Notes: generated from the letters alone by a model not told the origin. A stretch of 64,000 nt of DNA from Toxonevra muliebris (GCA_963691655.1 OY829328.1:31701890-31765889); one strand, 5' to 3'. Counted from the stretch's first letter, positions 23,784 to 36,620 are shown. Program-made: numbers and translations.

Positions 23784-24476
23784 TAACAGCAAGTGGAAAA
23801 TACCGAAGAAGCAATTAGTTTTCACAATAACATCTAATGGTTTGTTTAAAAATTCTTTTAATTTAAACAAACCTATTTTTATTCTATTTTTAAAAGTTTA
23901 TTTTGTTAGTATAGGTACAATTAAGAAAATTCCATTTTTTCATATATTTATACGCGTATTTACAATGAATATTTATGAAATGAAATATGTAATCTTATTT
24001 AGAGATATTAAAATTCTAATATTCATAACTAAATACATACAGGTATTTTGTGCTAAATATAATTTACAAATTATCACATGCTGAAAGTACAAATTTTGTA
24101 TTTAAAGATTTCATAAGCAATAATTATTCTACAGCAATATCTATAAACGCTCAGATCTCGCGATTAATCGAGTTCGGGTTATCGAATAATTAATTATGCA
24201 TTGATTTAAAAGTATATGAATTCTGATTGATTAATCGCAGAGTCCTAATGAATGAACTTCGATTAAAACATAGTTGGAGTTATTGAAGAAAATACATTGA
24301 TTAATTATTCATATATGTATATGTACATTCACTTAATTCCTTATTAATCTATTTAATTCATTTAAAAATTCAAAAGATAAAAAATAGGATACAAGTATTT
24401 CAATAAATCACAAAAAAGAATTTCAACCGCAATTGTAATTAATGCTATGTTTTTATTCACCATCTTCGTAGCAAAT
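23784..24476. other. Intergenic between convergent DNAI1-type and FKRP genes
   Basis: AT-rich. The minus-strand AATAAA for FKRP is probably at 24452-24457, 20 bases past its stop. GATTAATCG words near 24160-24300 form loose inverted repeats, like those at 6130-6210, without a clear element. Confidence 0.4.
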
Positions 24477-27400
24477 TTATTTAATATTTTTAAAATCGAG
24501 AAATTCGCGAACATTATTGGGGCACATAACATTTTTGCCCAAAAATATAACCGTCGACATTGGATGCAAGTAATCGCCAGAGAAATCTTTAGCCTTCCAG
24601 CCAAAGAAACCGCTCGGACGCACTTCATTGCCCGTTATCTCAAATGGCAATAAATTTAACCCAATTTGATTCATTTTCGAGAATTGCACACGAAAGTAAT
24701 GACCATCAGTAGCTTTAATCCAGTAAAACCCTTCATTATCTACATATGGTTTACTTTGTGACTTTTTCATGGCATTTGAACGTTCCAGATCATTTACATT
24801 GAAACTTATATCGATATCATAAGCATCGGGCGATAGTTGATTCGTTTCGATTGCTGTTTTAAGCGCATGATTATCAAGCCAATAGCGAATGCCAACATTT
24901 TCAAATTCTTCAAGTACATGATTAAAGGTGCTCTTTAATTTATCTAGACAGCATGGTGGTGTATGTTTTCCAAGATATACATAGAAAGGAATATTGTTGT
25001 GGACAGGACCAATGCACGATTTGCTAGTTCGTTCGCAGCCTATCAGATCGATTTCAGTTATCTACAAGTAAAATTTTACATTAATTACAATAACTTTTAT
25101 AAATAAAAATAGATTCATATCCTGCCTAAAATACATCAACGAAAAGGAACGGAATGAGATATGGATTGTCTGTGGGTACCAAAATTATAAGAAAGTGTAT
25201 ACGTACACCTCATGGGAAGCAATAGCAAAACCACCTAGTGATAATAAATTACCACACCGCACCGCACAGTGGTTGAAAAGTGGACAAAAATCATTTTTCC
25301 ATTAGTTTTAATATTTTAATTACAAATATCTGAATGTCATGGTTGAAAAATATTAGGGTGGTATCTGGTTAAGTTTTTTATGTGGGCCACTTTAAAGTCG
25401 ATCAATGTTAGAACGCTTGGTAAGAGAGATCAATTTAAGCTATATTTGAAAGCTTCCTAATAGCATGCCAAATCTCCATATATTTTTAATTGAAAGCATT
25501 ATCATGGTAATGTTTATTTGACGCTAAAACAGTTTGCTACTCAAAATCGGATTAAATTCATATAAATGTTTATTCGCAAAATATTCAAACGTTTCTCTCA
25601 AACTTAAATCGTTTTGAGTTTTCAATTCGGTTTAATAATCGTCTTTCGCAAAACGAATTGAAAATTTCGAAACGAATTATGAATTGGTTTATTTAAAAGT
25701 CCTAAAATAAATCATTTATATCAACTTTGGAAGGTCATATCTAATGATCGGCGTCGAGCGATGTGTAATGTTATATATTTTTAATTGAATCTTGAGCTTT
25801 CAGCTATGCAATGCGAAAAAATGTAGCTGCCCTTCTCTTTGTAATTAAAAAAAAACTAAAACAAATAAGGTAAAAATGACATATGCACAAGTATAATCGT
25901 ATACCCTACACACATGAAGTTATGTTATGTGTGAGTGTTATATCCCAAGAAAACAGTTGTGGCCAACTAAAATTATGAAGCAAATACACTTTCTAAAACA
26001 AAGCATGTACATACCCAACAAGCCAGACGTTGTGACTATAAAACGTTTGGAAAACGAATATCATCATAATCGTTTTCGAAACGATTCATTGACGAGTTGG
26101 GTTTCTTGGGGAATTGCCTCGTCACCTCTTAAAAGTTATTTTATTCCCAAGACATTGCTGTATTTTCTTCACAATTTTTTATTTTTTAAACTTTAATTCA
26201 AAAATTATTTACACTAAGCAAACTTTGGCGGATAAATTTTCATTTTGAATTCTTGATTCTTTTCCACTTTTTCTATAACTCGTTCATTTTCTATACTCGT
26301 TTTGAATGCCTTAGCGAAAACTCGTTGTGGGGCTCATTTCCGAATTCGTCTTGATTTTTTTTTATTTTTGTGGGGAGGAAGAAGGAGGGGCATGTACCAG
26401 ACTCTTTTCTCTAGAGACCTGGGTTCGGTTCCCGGCTAGGGTATGGTTTCTTATTACCAATAGATGGTATTTCATATATAAACGAAGTATTCACTCACTA
26501 AAACTTAAGTTTAACCCATTAAGGACGAGCGGGAACCAAAGTAAATAGACCAAGAAAGTAACTTGAGAAAAAAATTGTTTTTGAACCTGGCTCAGGAATT
26601 GCTCAGCGACAAGGTGCCATTTGGCACCGCTAAGCATTACTGGGTTAATCGGTAATATTTGATATGGGTACGAGGAATATGATTTAAACTCTAAATCTTT
26701 ACCTGTGGTAGTGTAAAATTTGACGACGAGAACTGTGTGTCAAGCACTAGATTATGATGTGCATTGTTGTCTTTGGGATCAGTCTTTGAGATGATTTTGC
26801 GAGAACGCCTTATGATGCGTTTGATTTGTAATTTTTTATACATTTCTTTAAATTGACGGCGTCGGGTCTCCGTGCGCCGTTGCTTATTGTGATACGAAGC
26901 AAACAAGCGACGTCCATCTTGAAACGATTGTGGAAAAACTGTTTTCTACAAACAGAAAAATTAATAATTTTGATATATCTGTTATATGTAAATGAAATAA
27001 TTTCATTATTAAGTAGAAATACCGTTAATTTTGCTAATTTGGCTTGTATATAAAACATTTCGGGAAATGGTGCTGCAAATGGTTCAGGCATTTCTTTAAG
27101 TATCTCAACATCCACTAATATAGCATGCTTTTGTAAATACTGTAGGTAAATTAGTAAATATAATATTTGTATTAAAAGAGTATTTGAAACATAATATACA
27201 CTATCTACATACCAAATCACATTTCTCACTATTATTGACCGCAACATACTGTATTGTCCAGTTAGGTAGATCAAGATTTATTTGCGTGCAACTACTGAAT
27301 GATTTCATATTTCCGGCAAAAGGTACAATTACCATACGCCGCACAATCTCATCCACGGGTACTGTTGATCTTAATACTGCATGTTGTTGTTTTCCAACAC

Positions 27401-28001
27401 TATCTTGTGGTAATTTAGCTACGGCGGCTCCACCACCTATGGTATTTATTTCGCGTAATATTTTCTGTAATAGATTTTTACTGCTCAAGCGGACACTGTC
27501 CGGCATGAAAAGAACATACTTTGTACGTATGGTTGCCATGGGATTAAGTTCCTCTGGCAGTCTTTGCACATCAAAACCAAGATTCACAAAGCGTACTGTA
27601 TTCTCCTCATTGGCCGCTGTAAAGTTACGCTCATATGTCAGTGGTGGATATGGTATTCCATCTTGCAGTATTAGAATTTGTAAATTTGGGATTACATTCA
27701 AAATACTATCGATGGAAGATTTTAAATCATTTTCGAATGCATAGTAATTACGAAAAATTATTGTAATCGATTTACGAATGTGTTTATTAGCATTTTTTAA
27801 TTTATCCTTTGGTGATTTAGCGGCTGATTGAGCATTCGCTGATTGTGAGGATAAGTCATTTGGCTCCGCACCTCCAATACTTAGTGATGATGTGATACTC
27901 TTCCATAGTGTAGATTTCCAGGAATAATAAAATAATATTAAATTGGCAATAACTATCAGTGTTGCAATAATTTTTGCGTATCGTAGGCGCATTATTTTCA
28001 T
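24477..28001 (-). CDS. FKRP: Fukutin-related protein (FKRP), ribitol-phosphate transferase family
   Basis: Four exons are inferred on the minus strand: 28001-27213, 27139-27023, 26945-26703 and 25061-24477, giving 577 residues. The protein is type II: a short basic N-terminus and one membrane segment at about residues 10-28, then a stem, a glycosyltransferase-like domain (SITIIFRNYYAFENDLKSSI, NLQILILQDGIPYP) and the catalytic LicD-type domain. FKRP adds ribitol-5-phosphate to the alpha-dystroglycan glycan in the Golgi. The zinc-binding cysteines have FKRP spacing: Cys392, Cys399 and Cys420-Cys421. Further matches are VGIRYWLDNHAL, YDIDIS (Asp465, Asp467), GFYWIKATDGHYFRVQFSK, and a PNNVREFLDFK C-terminus. 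Oddity: the first Asp of the usual WDYDVD triad aligns with Ala463. Exon 3 holds an Arg/Lys-rich stretch. Start: Met1, with a second Met at codon 4. Intron 3 carries two repeats. Confidence 0.92.
25170..25275 (+). mobile_element. SINE body fragment in FKRP intron 3
   Basis: Matches the SINE copy at 7441-7754 in the same orientation: AATTATAAGAAAGTG, GTACACCT, then AGCAATAGCAAAACCACC. The head and 3' end are missing. It lies on the strand opposite to the host gene. Confidence 0.55.
26370..26440 (+). repeat. tRNA-like SINE head remnant
   Basis: GACCTGGGTTCGGTTCCCGG contains a near-perfect pol III B box (GGTTCGGTTCC). No foldable complete tRNA surrounds it and no convincing A box was found, so it is read as a decayed tRNA-derived head, not a tRNA gene. 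Confidence 0.4.
26515..26644. mobile_element. TTAA-flanked MITE, 130 bp, with palindrome
   Basis: TTAA is at 26511-26514 and 26645-26648. The ends are imperfect inverted copies: CCCATTAAGGACGAGCGG and (reverse complement of the right) CCCAGTAATGCTTAGCGG. The palindrome-like GGTGCCATTTGGCACC is at 26613-26628. The right half is shared with 2660-2740. TTAA duplication suggests mobilisation by a piggyBac-type transposase. It sits in FKRP intron 3, 58 bp from exon 3. Confidence 0.65.
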
Positions 28002-30109
28002 ATTCAGGGTGTGAGTCGTAGGGTCGTATGAGCGATGGGAGGCAAAGATTCTGACGAATAATTCACAATTTACCGCCAGATATCACAAAGCTTTCCAATG
28101 CTAATTCGATATTTATTTGAATTTTTTATTTTAATTTTTACAAATAATTATGTCTTGATCGATTCTCATTATTTTCATTAAATTCACTTATGAGTAACAA
28201 TAATTTTTCTTTGCATTTTTTTTGTTAAACATTTTACAACTGTGGTCTAAGTTTGTTATAAAGTATGCAAATTCCACTAATATTTACTGTAGTGTTTCTG
28301 TATTTTTAATTTTTATTTCATCAATTCCTTAGTAACTTGTTTTATTTCATATTTTCATTTGTTAGAAAAAATGGAATTTTAGTTCTGCGTTTATTTTCAC
28401 ACATTTGACAGTAAAGTGACAGCTAAGGAGCAAAGGACGTGCATACAAGTATGTATGTATATATTTCTACTCGAATCATCCTCTTCACACACATTTTGAA
28501 ATGAAACCAATACAATGAATACAAAAATATGGAAAATACTGGGAAAATAAAGAAAAATGGTATTTTGAAGCTTTGAAGAATGAGCTTTTTTATTACTAAA
28601 AGCTTTGCATTGAGAAAAACATTGTGTGGTATGATATACAGTTGAAAGCTTGTTTTGAGAAGCGTTAAATTAATATCCACATCAAATGCGAGTACAATGA
28701 AAATAAATTTCTTATTAGTTTACATAAAATCTATAACAACTCATCTATTATGTACATAATTTCTTTGAGAAAAAATAAAATAAAAATGAACTCATCAATT
28801 TCGAATATAATTTTGGTAATTTTTCGATACCGAATCGGAAATTTACTAAATACTAGCTTCGTTGGTCGAACTGTGCAAGCTTTGGATAATACGAAAATTG
28901 AAACTGCAAAAAAAACTTTGCAAAGAAATGACCATATAAGCGTGCAGAAAACCTTATTACTGCACTTATCATTCATATCGTTTACATGATTAGTTACACT
29001 CCCACTTGTTCAATAATGTCAACTTTCTTCTCAGTTAATTAACATCCCATCCAATGTGAATTTATGCAAGGTGAAGTTACCAGCCACTCATTATTCGTCT
29101 TTCTTCGTGGTCACTACCATAGGCTGTCGACATCATTGTTACCTTTTTTCCCCATTTTGACATTCTCTGCATGCCGCCATTATGAACGCAACAGCAAAAA
29201 TGTGTTGTTATTGTTTTGTTGTATGACTGATTTTGACATTTTTTAAAAAACAGAAACATGCAACCCAAGAAAGAAATGAAGGCACACTCCATCACTTTCA
29301 ATGAAGACCCCGAACCCGGATCGAAAATGTGCTTAGATTCAACTCCAGGTCCAGATCCCTAGAAAAACCAGGTTTGGGCTTCTAGCTTTGTATTGTAAAG
29401 CGCTGCTTTAAAACTTGAATTGTTGGCATTGCATCGAATGGCATTGATAAAACTGCAAAAAAAAAAAGTTGTATATAGAGGTGGGTATTAATGATTACAT
29501 TGGATATTAAAATTCCACCTCCATTTCAGTTCCAAGAAATTGTGATTGTTAATATTTTTTTTTTCAATTATTTTTCTTAAGGAATTGGAAAAGTTAAAAA
29601 AAATTAATTTCCATTTCAATGCACCAGTCGTTGATACTGTAAAAAATGCATTACATTGCGAAAGCGAATCGCGATTGTGAAAAGTAAACAGTTATAAAAC
29701 TATAATAACAATTTTAGTGTTGCTAAGCTTTGATTATTGCAGTATGGTAAGAACAAAAGTAAATGTAAAGAGTGTTAACTAATTTTTTATTAAAATAATG
29801 GTCTTAAAAAAAAAATTCAAGTTTTCTTGTATTGATTTGACGTGTCATTGATCATTTTAAATTATTTTTATATATATTAATATAGTGTTTCCTTTAAGAA
29901 AAAATGTTTGATTGTAATAAATGCAATTGGAATACAAAAAAGAAATCATAAAAAACGAAAAAAAAAAAACGAGTGACTTAAAAACTTGGGAAATGATGAA
30001 ATAAAAAACTATTATTCGAATGAAGCTCAAAAACTCATCTACTGATTTTTCAAAATCAATTCGTTAGAACTCGAGAAAAGATTTCAGTTTTTCAAAATTC
30101 AAAGTGGCA
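28002..30109. other. Intergenic upstream of FKRP, nothing recognised
   Basis: The FKRP promoter and 5'UTR should lie just above 28001. The frames at 28423-29301 are AT-driven without family features. No RNA gene or transposon end was recognised. Confidence 0.4.
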
Positions 30110-30420
30110 AATCCAATATGGCGGGGGGTTTTTGGGGTCTCTGGTTAAGAATTCGGTATGAGATTTAGAATATGTAAAATGGCGAAACAAACATGGCGGA
30201 AGAATTCTAAAAAATTTATCGGATTCGCTCGAAACTCATTACTAGGGGATTTTCGGTGTCACTGATTTCGAATTTAATGTCAGACTCGAGTAACGAGTTT
30301 TAAGCGAATCCGATGAATTTGAAAAATAGTCGGCCATATTGGATCCGGCATTTTGAATTTTAAAAATGTTATATCAGATTCGTAATCAGCGACCCCGAAA
30401 ACCCCTGAATAACGGGTTTA
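30110..30420. repeat. Cluster of related ~45-bp motifs in direct and inverted order
   Basis: A unit of the form GGGGTTTTCGGGGTC..CTGATTACGAAT occurs at about 30126-30172 and 30246-30290 (plus) and inverted at 30365-30415. ATGGCGG and GCGAATCCGAT words recur between them. This looks like a degraded repeat with inverted ends; the family is unknown. A similar motif is at 2972-2999. Confidence 0.4.
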
Positions 30421-31934
30421 AATCCAAATAATTGTTTACTTCCACAGCTGTAAGGGGGCTACGCTCTATCTTTCTGATTAGAAATTAAATGACAAACATA
30501 TTTATTTTTTGTTATTAAATGATTTTTGCAAATTTTTTACCAATTATGTGAGTAAATAAAATAATCAAATTCAATTAATACAAATTCCCTTCACTCATTT
30601 AAAAACATACGTTAACCGACTTTCCTTCAAGCAAATATTGCTTTTCTCCCCTCGATAGCAGCAAAGCGCATGTATTTCGTTTTGTGCACAATCAGAAAAA
30701 GAAATAAACATGGTGAGACTTTCTGCAAAAACGATTTTAAGACCAATAAGGCTAAGCATTAAAATTCTTAAGATATTAATTTCAAAAAATCAGTACAAAA
30801 CACAAAAATCAGTACATTTTCGTACTGATTTCCAGATTTTAAAAATTCAGTATTTAAAAAAATAATAAGGACATGTACTGATCAAATTAGTACGTGTGGC
30901 TACCCTAACGTAAACCGATAAAAAATATTAAGACAGTGAATTTAAAAAATGGAGCAAATGATAACTTCTTAATAAATGAATTTTACGGCGACCCTGCCAA
31001 AATGGAGGATTTTGCCTATAGAAATTTTGGAAAAGGTAAACGCATCTGCGACTTTATTTGACGGCTCCCTTAGTCGATAGTCATATGTTGATACCTCGTA
31101 AATACTTTTCCGCCATTTTTGAAACAAACGGCCAAAACACATCAAAAACTTATCTGCATTTAAACTGTAATTACCTATTTATTTTTATATTTATATCTTA
31201 TTTATAAGATTCCATATCTTAGTGTACTACTATATTTCTTCTTGAATAAATTGAAAAAATATCGATTATAGAATAACTTCTATTTGTTTTTAGATGTTAT
31301 TTTTTGAAAGTTGTAGAATTTAAAATAGTTTTACCGAAAAAGTTCGGAGCTTTAATATTTCCAAATTACTGTATTTTTTTCACTAATTACTTTCGTATTG
31401 TACATGGGTCAAAATTACTGTACAATATGTACAGTAATTACTGCAAGTGTAACGTATTGAAAAAACTAAAAATGTAGTATTTTAAAATTTATTTAATTTT
31501 TTTAAATTTTTGAATTTAATAACTCATTTAAAAATAAAAATTGATATTTTAATTTAAGGAAATCATTTTTCCCTACAAGAAATATTAATTTTTCTAATAA
31601 AAATTTTTTTTTCTTCTATTTTTTATCATAATTTTCTTATATATATTATTATTGGAGACTATGATATTGAAATCTAGTTGTTCATATTACTACAAAAATG
31701 CTATTTTTGTAGTGGTGATATTCTGAAAATAACAAAATATGCTTTGCAACCTCATTAAGTATATATTTTAGAATAAAACGGACATAAAAATAAATTTCGG
31801 AACTTCAAAAACAGTAAAAATACCACATTTCCTATAATAAACATTATTTAAAAAAATTTTACTAATTTTTTCTCACTAGACAGCGTTCCAAGTTCATCAA
31901 CTTTAACTGTGAATAAAAAAATGTACGTACTAAG
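30421..31934. other. AT-rich intergenic, nothing recognised
   Basis: Short palindromic words occur (CAGTACATTTTCGTACTG at about 30809; ACTGTACAATATGTACAGT at about 31415) but no bounded element. No coding signal. Confidence 0.35.
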
Positions 31935-32698
31935 CAGTGATGGGACTAAAAATTTTTTGACGGTGCTAGATTTGGATGCAAAATTGCGCTAGATTATGGA
32001 AAAATGTGCTAAGTTTTAAATTAAGCACAATGTATCAATTTTACTGTATTATTTTATTCAATAAATCAATATATAGTAATATTAGTAATAGCAATTCAGT
32101 CCGTTAATATTAATAAAGTTAATAAAATACATTAATTCATTTGAATTTGAATAAGTTTAACAGATTACTGTGAGACTCAACATAAGTCAATAACATGGCT
32201 CAAAGTTATTTAAGTTACATTTATGTTAAGAAATTAATACAAATTCTTCATCTACAAACCTGTTGCTTTACAAATGTTTAACGAGGTTATCTGTAATGAC
32301 AAATAATAGCTGCGTTTTATTCGCCAGCTAATTAAACGTATGCGAATAAAACGACCAAGTTGTTAAGTTTCTTCAGTTCACTTATAGTAGTTCACAATAG
32401 AATTTGATGTAGTTAAACAACTTGTTATGCATACATAACAGCTATAATTATACAAAGTATCTCTGCGGCCTTGTTGCTGTTTTTTCATACAATTATCGCT
32501 ACTAGTTATACATAAATAGAAGCAAGTAGTGAATAATGACTAAAACGATGCTAATTTAACATAATAAAATAGCCATTCACAATAGGTTTGCAATTGTAAG
32601 GTTGCAAATTGCAACCATCGGTGCTAAAAGTGTTGGAAATCAAAGTTTTTGGAAAAATGTGTTAGATCTAGCACAATTGTGCAAAAGTCCCATCACTG
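31935..32698. mobile_element. hAT-type non-autonomous element with perfect 8-bp TSD
   Basis: GTACTAAG is duplicated exactly at 31927-31934 and 32699-32706. The terminal inverted repeats are CAGTGATGGGACT on both ends; CAGTG-type ends with 8-bp target duplications are diagnostic of the hAT superfamily. The motif TGCTAGAT is repeated near both ends, as subterminal transposase-binding repeats commonly are. The 764-bp interior is AT-rich and non-coding, so it depends on a hAT transposase elsewhere. Confidence 0.85.
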
Positions 32699-32935
32699 GT
32701 ACTAAGCTAGAAAACCCCCTTGGATGGTTTGTTATGGAAGGCGTTAACTTTCATTTGTATTTGGTCTCATCCCATTCCCATTTTGGTTGTTGCACTATGT
32801 AATTATTTAAAACAACTATGAAGCTTAGAAAAATAATTATGTAGCATTGCAATAAAAAGGTACTTTCCTTGAAAAAAAATTGATTTTGAAAACCGTCCAA
32901 AAATCTTAAAAATTCGGGATTCTTAATTAGCTTAA

Positions 32936-34215
32936 CCCTGGAAGTGCATGCATATTTTTTATACGTAAAGATCATGCTTCGTCAAAACCACGACGGCATT
33001 ATTCAAAGTGGTCATACACATGAGCTATATACCTATAGCTTTGAAAGTTGGTTGTTTCCCATTATTTGGTTAATTTATCATATAGAAAAACAACTATGGA
33101 CATTTTTTTTAATAACATTTATTTATAAATTAAATGTTTACCAACACTTATTTAGAAAGAAAAATTGTAAAACGTAAGTGAAAATCTGTTTGTATGTCCG
33201 GCTTTACTTTCTTAATGACATAAAAGTTTACATAATATTGCTTTATGACTCTAACCTTACTATTGGCTTGGTAAAAGTTTGTAATTACAAGTGGGCGGCA
33301 TACCTCCCATACAAACCTTATACCTTTTTTAGTATACCATTCATAGTACAGTACTGCAGTTTACTGCGTCCTGCGTGCAAGGACGCTGGCTGACAATACC
33401 ATACCACAGTAAAAATTTGGATGGGGTTGGTAAAAAGGGTGTGGCATCTAACATATAACCTGAATATTTATTATGGGATATATCAAGCATCATTTGTTGT
33501 ATGGAAATATTATTTGCCGATACCGAGCTTATACTGGAGTTTCAGATCTGAATTTATGTTCAAATGGGCACCTCCGATGCAATTTTCATGCTATTTTGAG
33601 TATACTATCTCCAAAACCACACATATTATAGTACTGAGATTTGGTTCAAAGGGGTTGGTTGACAACGCCATGCTCCAGGAGACATGTGTGTGAAATTGAA
33701 AACGACGGAGTGGCACAAAGTTTTGTGTGATATTTTTTGAGCAAGTAGGCACGGCAGCTCCCATACAATGAAAATACTTTAAACGGTACATCTGATTAAC
33801 CAAAGCAAGAAGATGATAAAGGTTTTCTTTTTTATAATCATTTGTGGTTTCTAATTTTCAATTACAATTCCAAGGGTCGTTTGTGTGATAATGTGTGTTG
33901 ATTCAAAACTTTTTTCATAGTAAAATAAGTTTGTATTTCAAAAAGAAAGGATGATAATGTTTATATGCAAACAAACAACATGTTACTAACGACTAAGTAA
34001 AGCGAAAAAATCGGAAAAACTATGAGAAAATGCATACGGTCTGGTCAGACCGTGGTGGTACCAATGTGACTAAAATTTTGAAAACACCAAAATCTCGCCC
34101 CCTTCATACCTCAGGACTCCGATTTTTTTATAAATCTATTAGTGATATACAAATAATAAAAAAATGTCAACAAAGTTGAAAAAGGTCTGGCCAGAACGTG
34201 GTGCCAATATAAGGG
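32936..34215. mobile_element. Possible TTAA-bounded element (weak)
   Basis: TTAA occurs at 32932-32935 (followed by CCCTGGAAGTGCATGC) and 34216-34219 (preceded, as reverse complement, by CCCTTATATTGGCACC). Only the first four bases match, so the pairing may be accidental. The right end has a palindromic TCTGGCCAGA close by and a direct repeat of the same unit at about 34036-34066. The interior holds GTGTGGCATC-type repeat wording at 33290-33790. Confidence 0.3.
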
Positions 34216-34219
34216 TTAA

Positions 34220-36452
34220 GAATTCAAAGCATCCGCTGGATATGAATGAACAGAAAGACATTTAAAATGAAGAGATCATAAAAAATTTCTTATTAAAACT
34301 TCAACTTTTGCTCAATCTTCATTAATAAACAATGAAAAACGTATTCTATACGCATATGCAGCCGCGTACGGGGTTTGGGGGAAGATTTTTTATTTTTTTT
34401 TTTACATCAAAATTTCGTTGTTGGTAATTTATGTTTTTCTTATTATATGAAGTGTAAGGGCATGAGAAAAATAATTACAAAATACAATTTATTTATGTCA
34501 AGTATCTTCCGTATTTTCGCAGAATTAACGAAATTAACAATATTTGATTAAAACATTGCATCAGGGCCCCCCGCAAATGGGAATCAAGGCGTTTGATGTT
34601 AATCCCTCCTCCAAATTCATTGTGTTATACACATATACATCTAAAATTTGTGAAACAAAGGGTAAAAACAAGCTGTGAATGATTTTCTAAAAATCTAAAA
34701 ATTAGTATTATTAGTATTATTAATTAGGTATATCTCTTTTTAGACTTGATTAAGTTAATTTTGGTTGGAAGTAGACAGAAGAGTGCCGAAAATCAATTGT
34801 TGATTTTTATTATCAAACATGACAAAGGCAACCAACTTCACATCGAATACAAAAAATGGAATTGATCGTCTACTTCAATTCTTTGTATGCATCTCTGAAA
34901 GTCGTTATATTCCAGAACATCCTACCAGATGATCTTAAAAAGACCGAAATACGTAAGAAGAAATGAAATTTATGTTTTTCTGTAATTGTTTCGCCAAATC
35001 AACGACCAAGAAAGACCCAACAAACAAAAAATTGGTATGCTTCAAATTCGTATAACTCACACACAACCCTCGCAAAATATTCATAATACTAAGTTTGCGT
35101 TCCAAAACCGGAACAAACCGTCAAAACCCCCCTTGCGTACGCGCCTGCGTATATGTAAGGACAAATTAATAGCTTAACAAAAATATTCATAATTTGATTA
35201 TCCCAAAACCCCAGATGGCTACGACCCTGAATACTATTGATGCGATTTCCAATTACCATCGTACAAAATTTATTATTAAGGGTGGCTCTTTGGCAAAATA
35301 TTTGCAAGCCACCGCAAATAATGCATGTACTAATTGCCTAAATATACTTAATACAGTAGACTCTCTAGACTAATAACTCAGAATAATTTCGACATCCAAA
35401 AATTCTTGTTAATTTGTTGAATGATGTTACTCATAAATGCATAAAATGATGCCTTCAATGCATATAGTACAAAGTAAGGAAAACGAAATATTAGTAAAAT
35501 TTAAAACATAATAGTTTAGTTATTTATAGGCTCACAATAAAGTATGCATTCATAACCATTCATACAAAGATACATATTTCCATACGACCATACATACATA
35601 CATACTCAAATAAGAACAACTCAGACAGCCAATCATCAATAAGCTTTCTTTCCTGACCGTAAAATCTAGCAAAAATAAAATTTGAAATTCAAAATCTAAT
35701 GAATCTAAGCTCAATTTTCTCAAAAAACAAAAACAAAGAGTTGAAAGAAAGGCAAGACTTTTGTCTAGAGACATGTTCTTTATTTAGCCACAGTATATCC
35801 TGCCGACTTATCCTGCTTTTTACCATAATCTCTTCGTTCAACTTCTTATTTTTTGCTACTGTTATTTTTTAGATTATTTTACACTAGAGAGTAAAAACAA
35901 GCAAATGCAAAATTAAAAATCGTACATGTGATTTAGGTGAGTGAAAGAGCAAAATCTACTCTATAACTTAAACAAAACATCTACTCTATAATTTTAACAA
36001 TTGATACATCTGGTAACCTAATTAAATAGGTTTTACAAAGAATTTAATATCTTAAAAACTATTATGTACTTATCAAATCGAAATATTAATAATATATCGT
36101 GACAGATACGCAGTTACTTCTTTGCAAAATTTAACGGGCTGAAGTTGGTGTTTAGGTTCCCGACTACCAATTTCTATGCCATTATACATTATCCCATTAC
36201 TAAACCAAAATGGTGAAAGAACAAGTTGAGAAAAAAATGTTTTGAAACTTTCTTGCTCTTAACTGTAACTTGACATAGATGCTCGTTGTTTTTGCGTCGT
36301 TTTCTTTGTCTTCTGCTTTCACTTCTTTGCATAATTGTTATTGCGCTTGCTGCTTTCATGTGAGTGTGTATGTGCTCCTGTTGCTTTCCTCATGCATAAC
36401 ATTTTTACCAAGCGAAAAAATAAACGATATCATTGTGTGTATTCGGGAATTG
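34220..36452. other. AT-rich intergenic, nothing firm
   Basis: GCGTACGGGGTTTGGGGG at about 34369 and CCCCCCTTGCGTACGCGCC at about 35127 resemble the ends of the element at 49851-50105 and may be its relics. No coding signal. Confidence 0.35.
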
Positions 36453-36620
36453 TATAAAAGGAGCAACAGGATACGTGCTCAAGCTCATTCGTGAGTTGAC
36501 TTCGGTCTCGGTAGTGGCAAATTTTATTTACTTATTTCATATAGTGTAATAATCTCTTACTAAGCAATACAATCTACTAAGGATATTCTCAAAAGGATAT
36601 CATACAATAAACAGATTTAT
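36453..36620 (+). promoter_or_regulatory. Core-promoter-like TATA plus initiator, possible solo LTR
   Basis: TATAAAAG at 36453-36460 is followed at 36485-36490 by TCATTC, which fits the Drosophila initiator TCAKTY with the A at 36487, about 33 bases down. An AATAAA follows near 36606. No open frame starts nearby, and no similar second copy exists in the window, so this could be a non-coding transcript promoter, a solo LTR, or chance. Confidence 0.3.

Noticed and set aside
26395..26440. Possible tRNA gene (B-box GGTTCGGTTCC)
   Set aside because: No A box at the right distance and no acceptor-stem complementarity seen; better read as a SINE head remnant.
27184..27744. 186-codon plus-strand frame
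   Set aside because: Antisense shadow of FKRP exon 1, whose minus-strand frame has clear membrane and family features.
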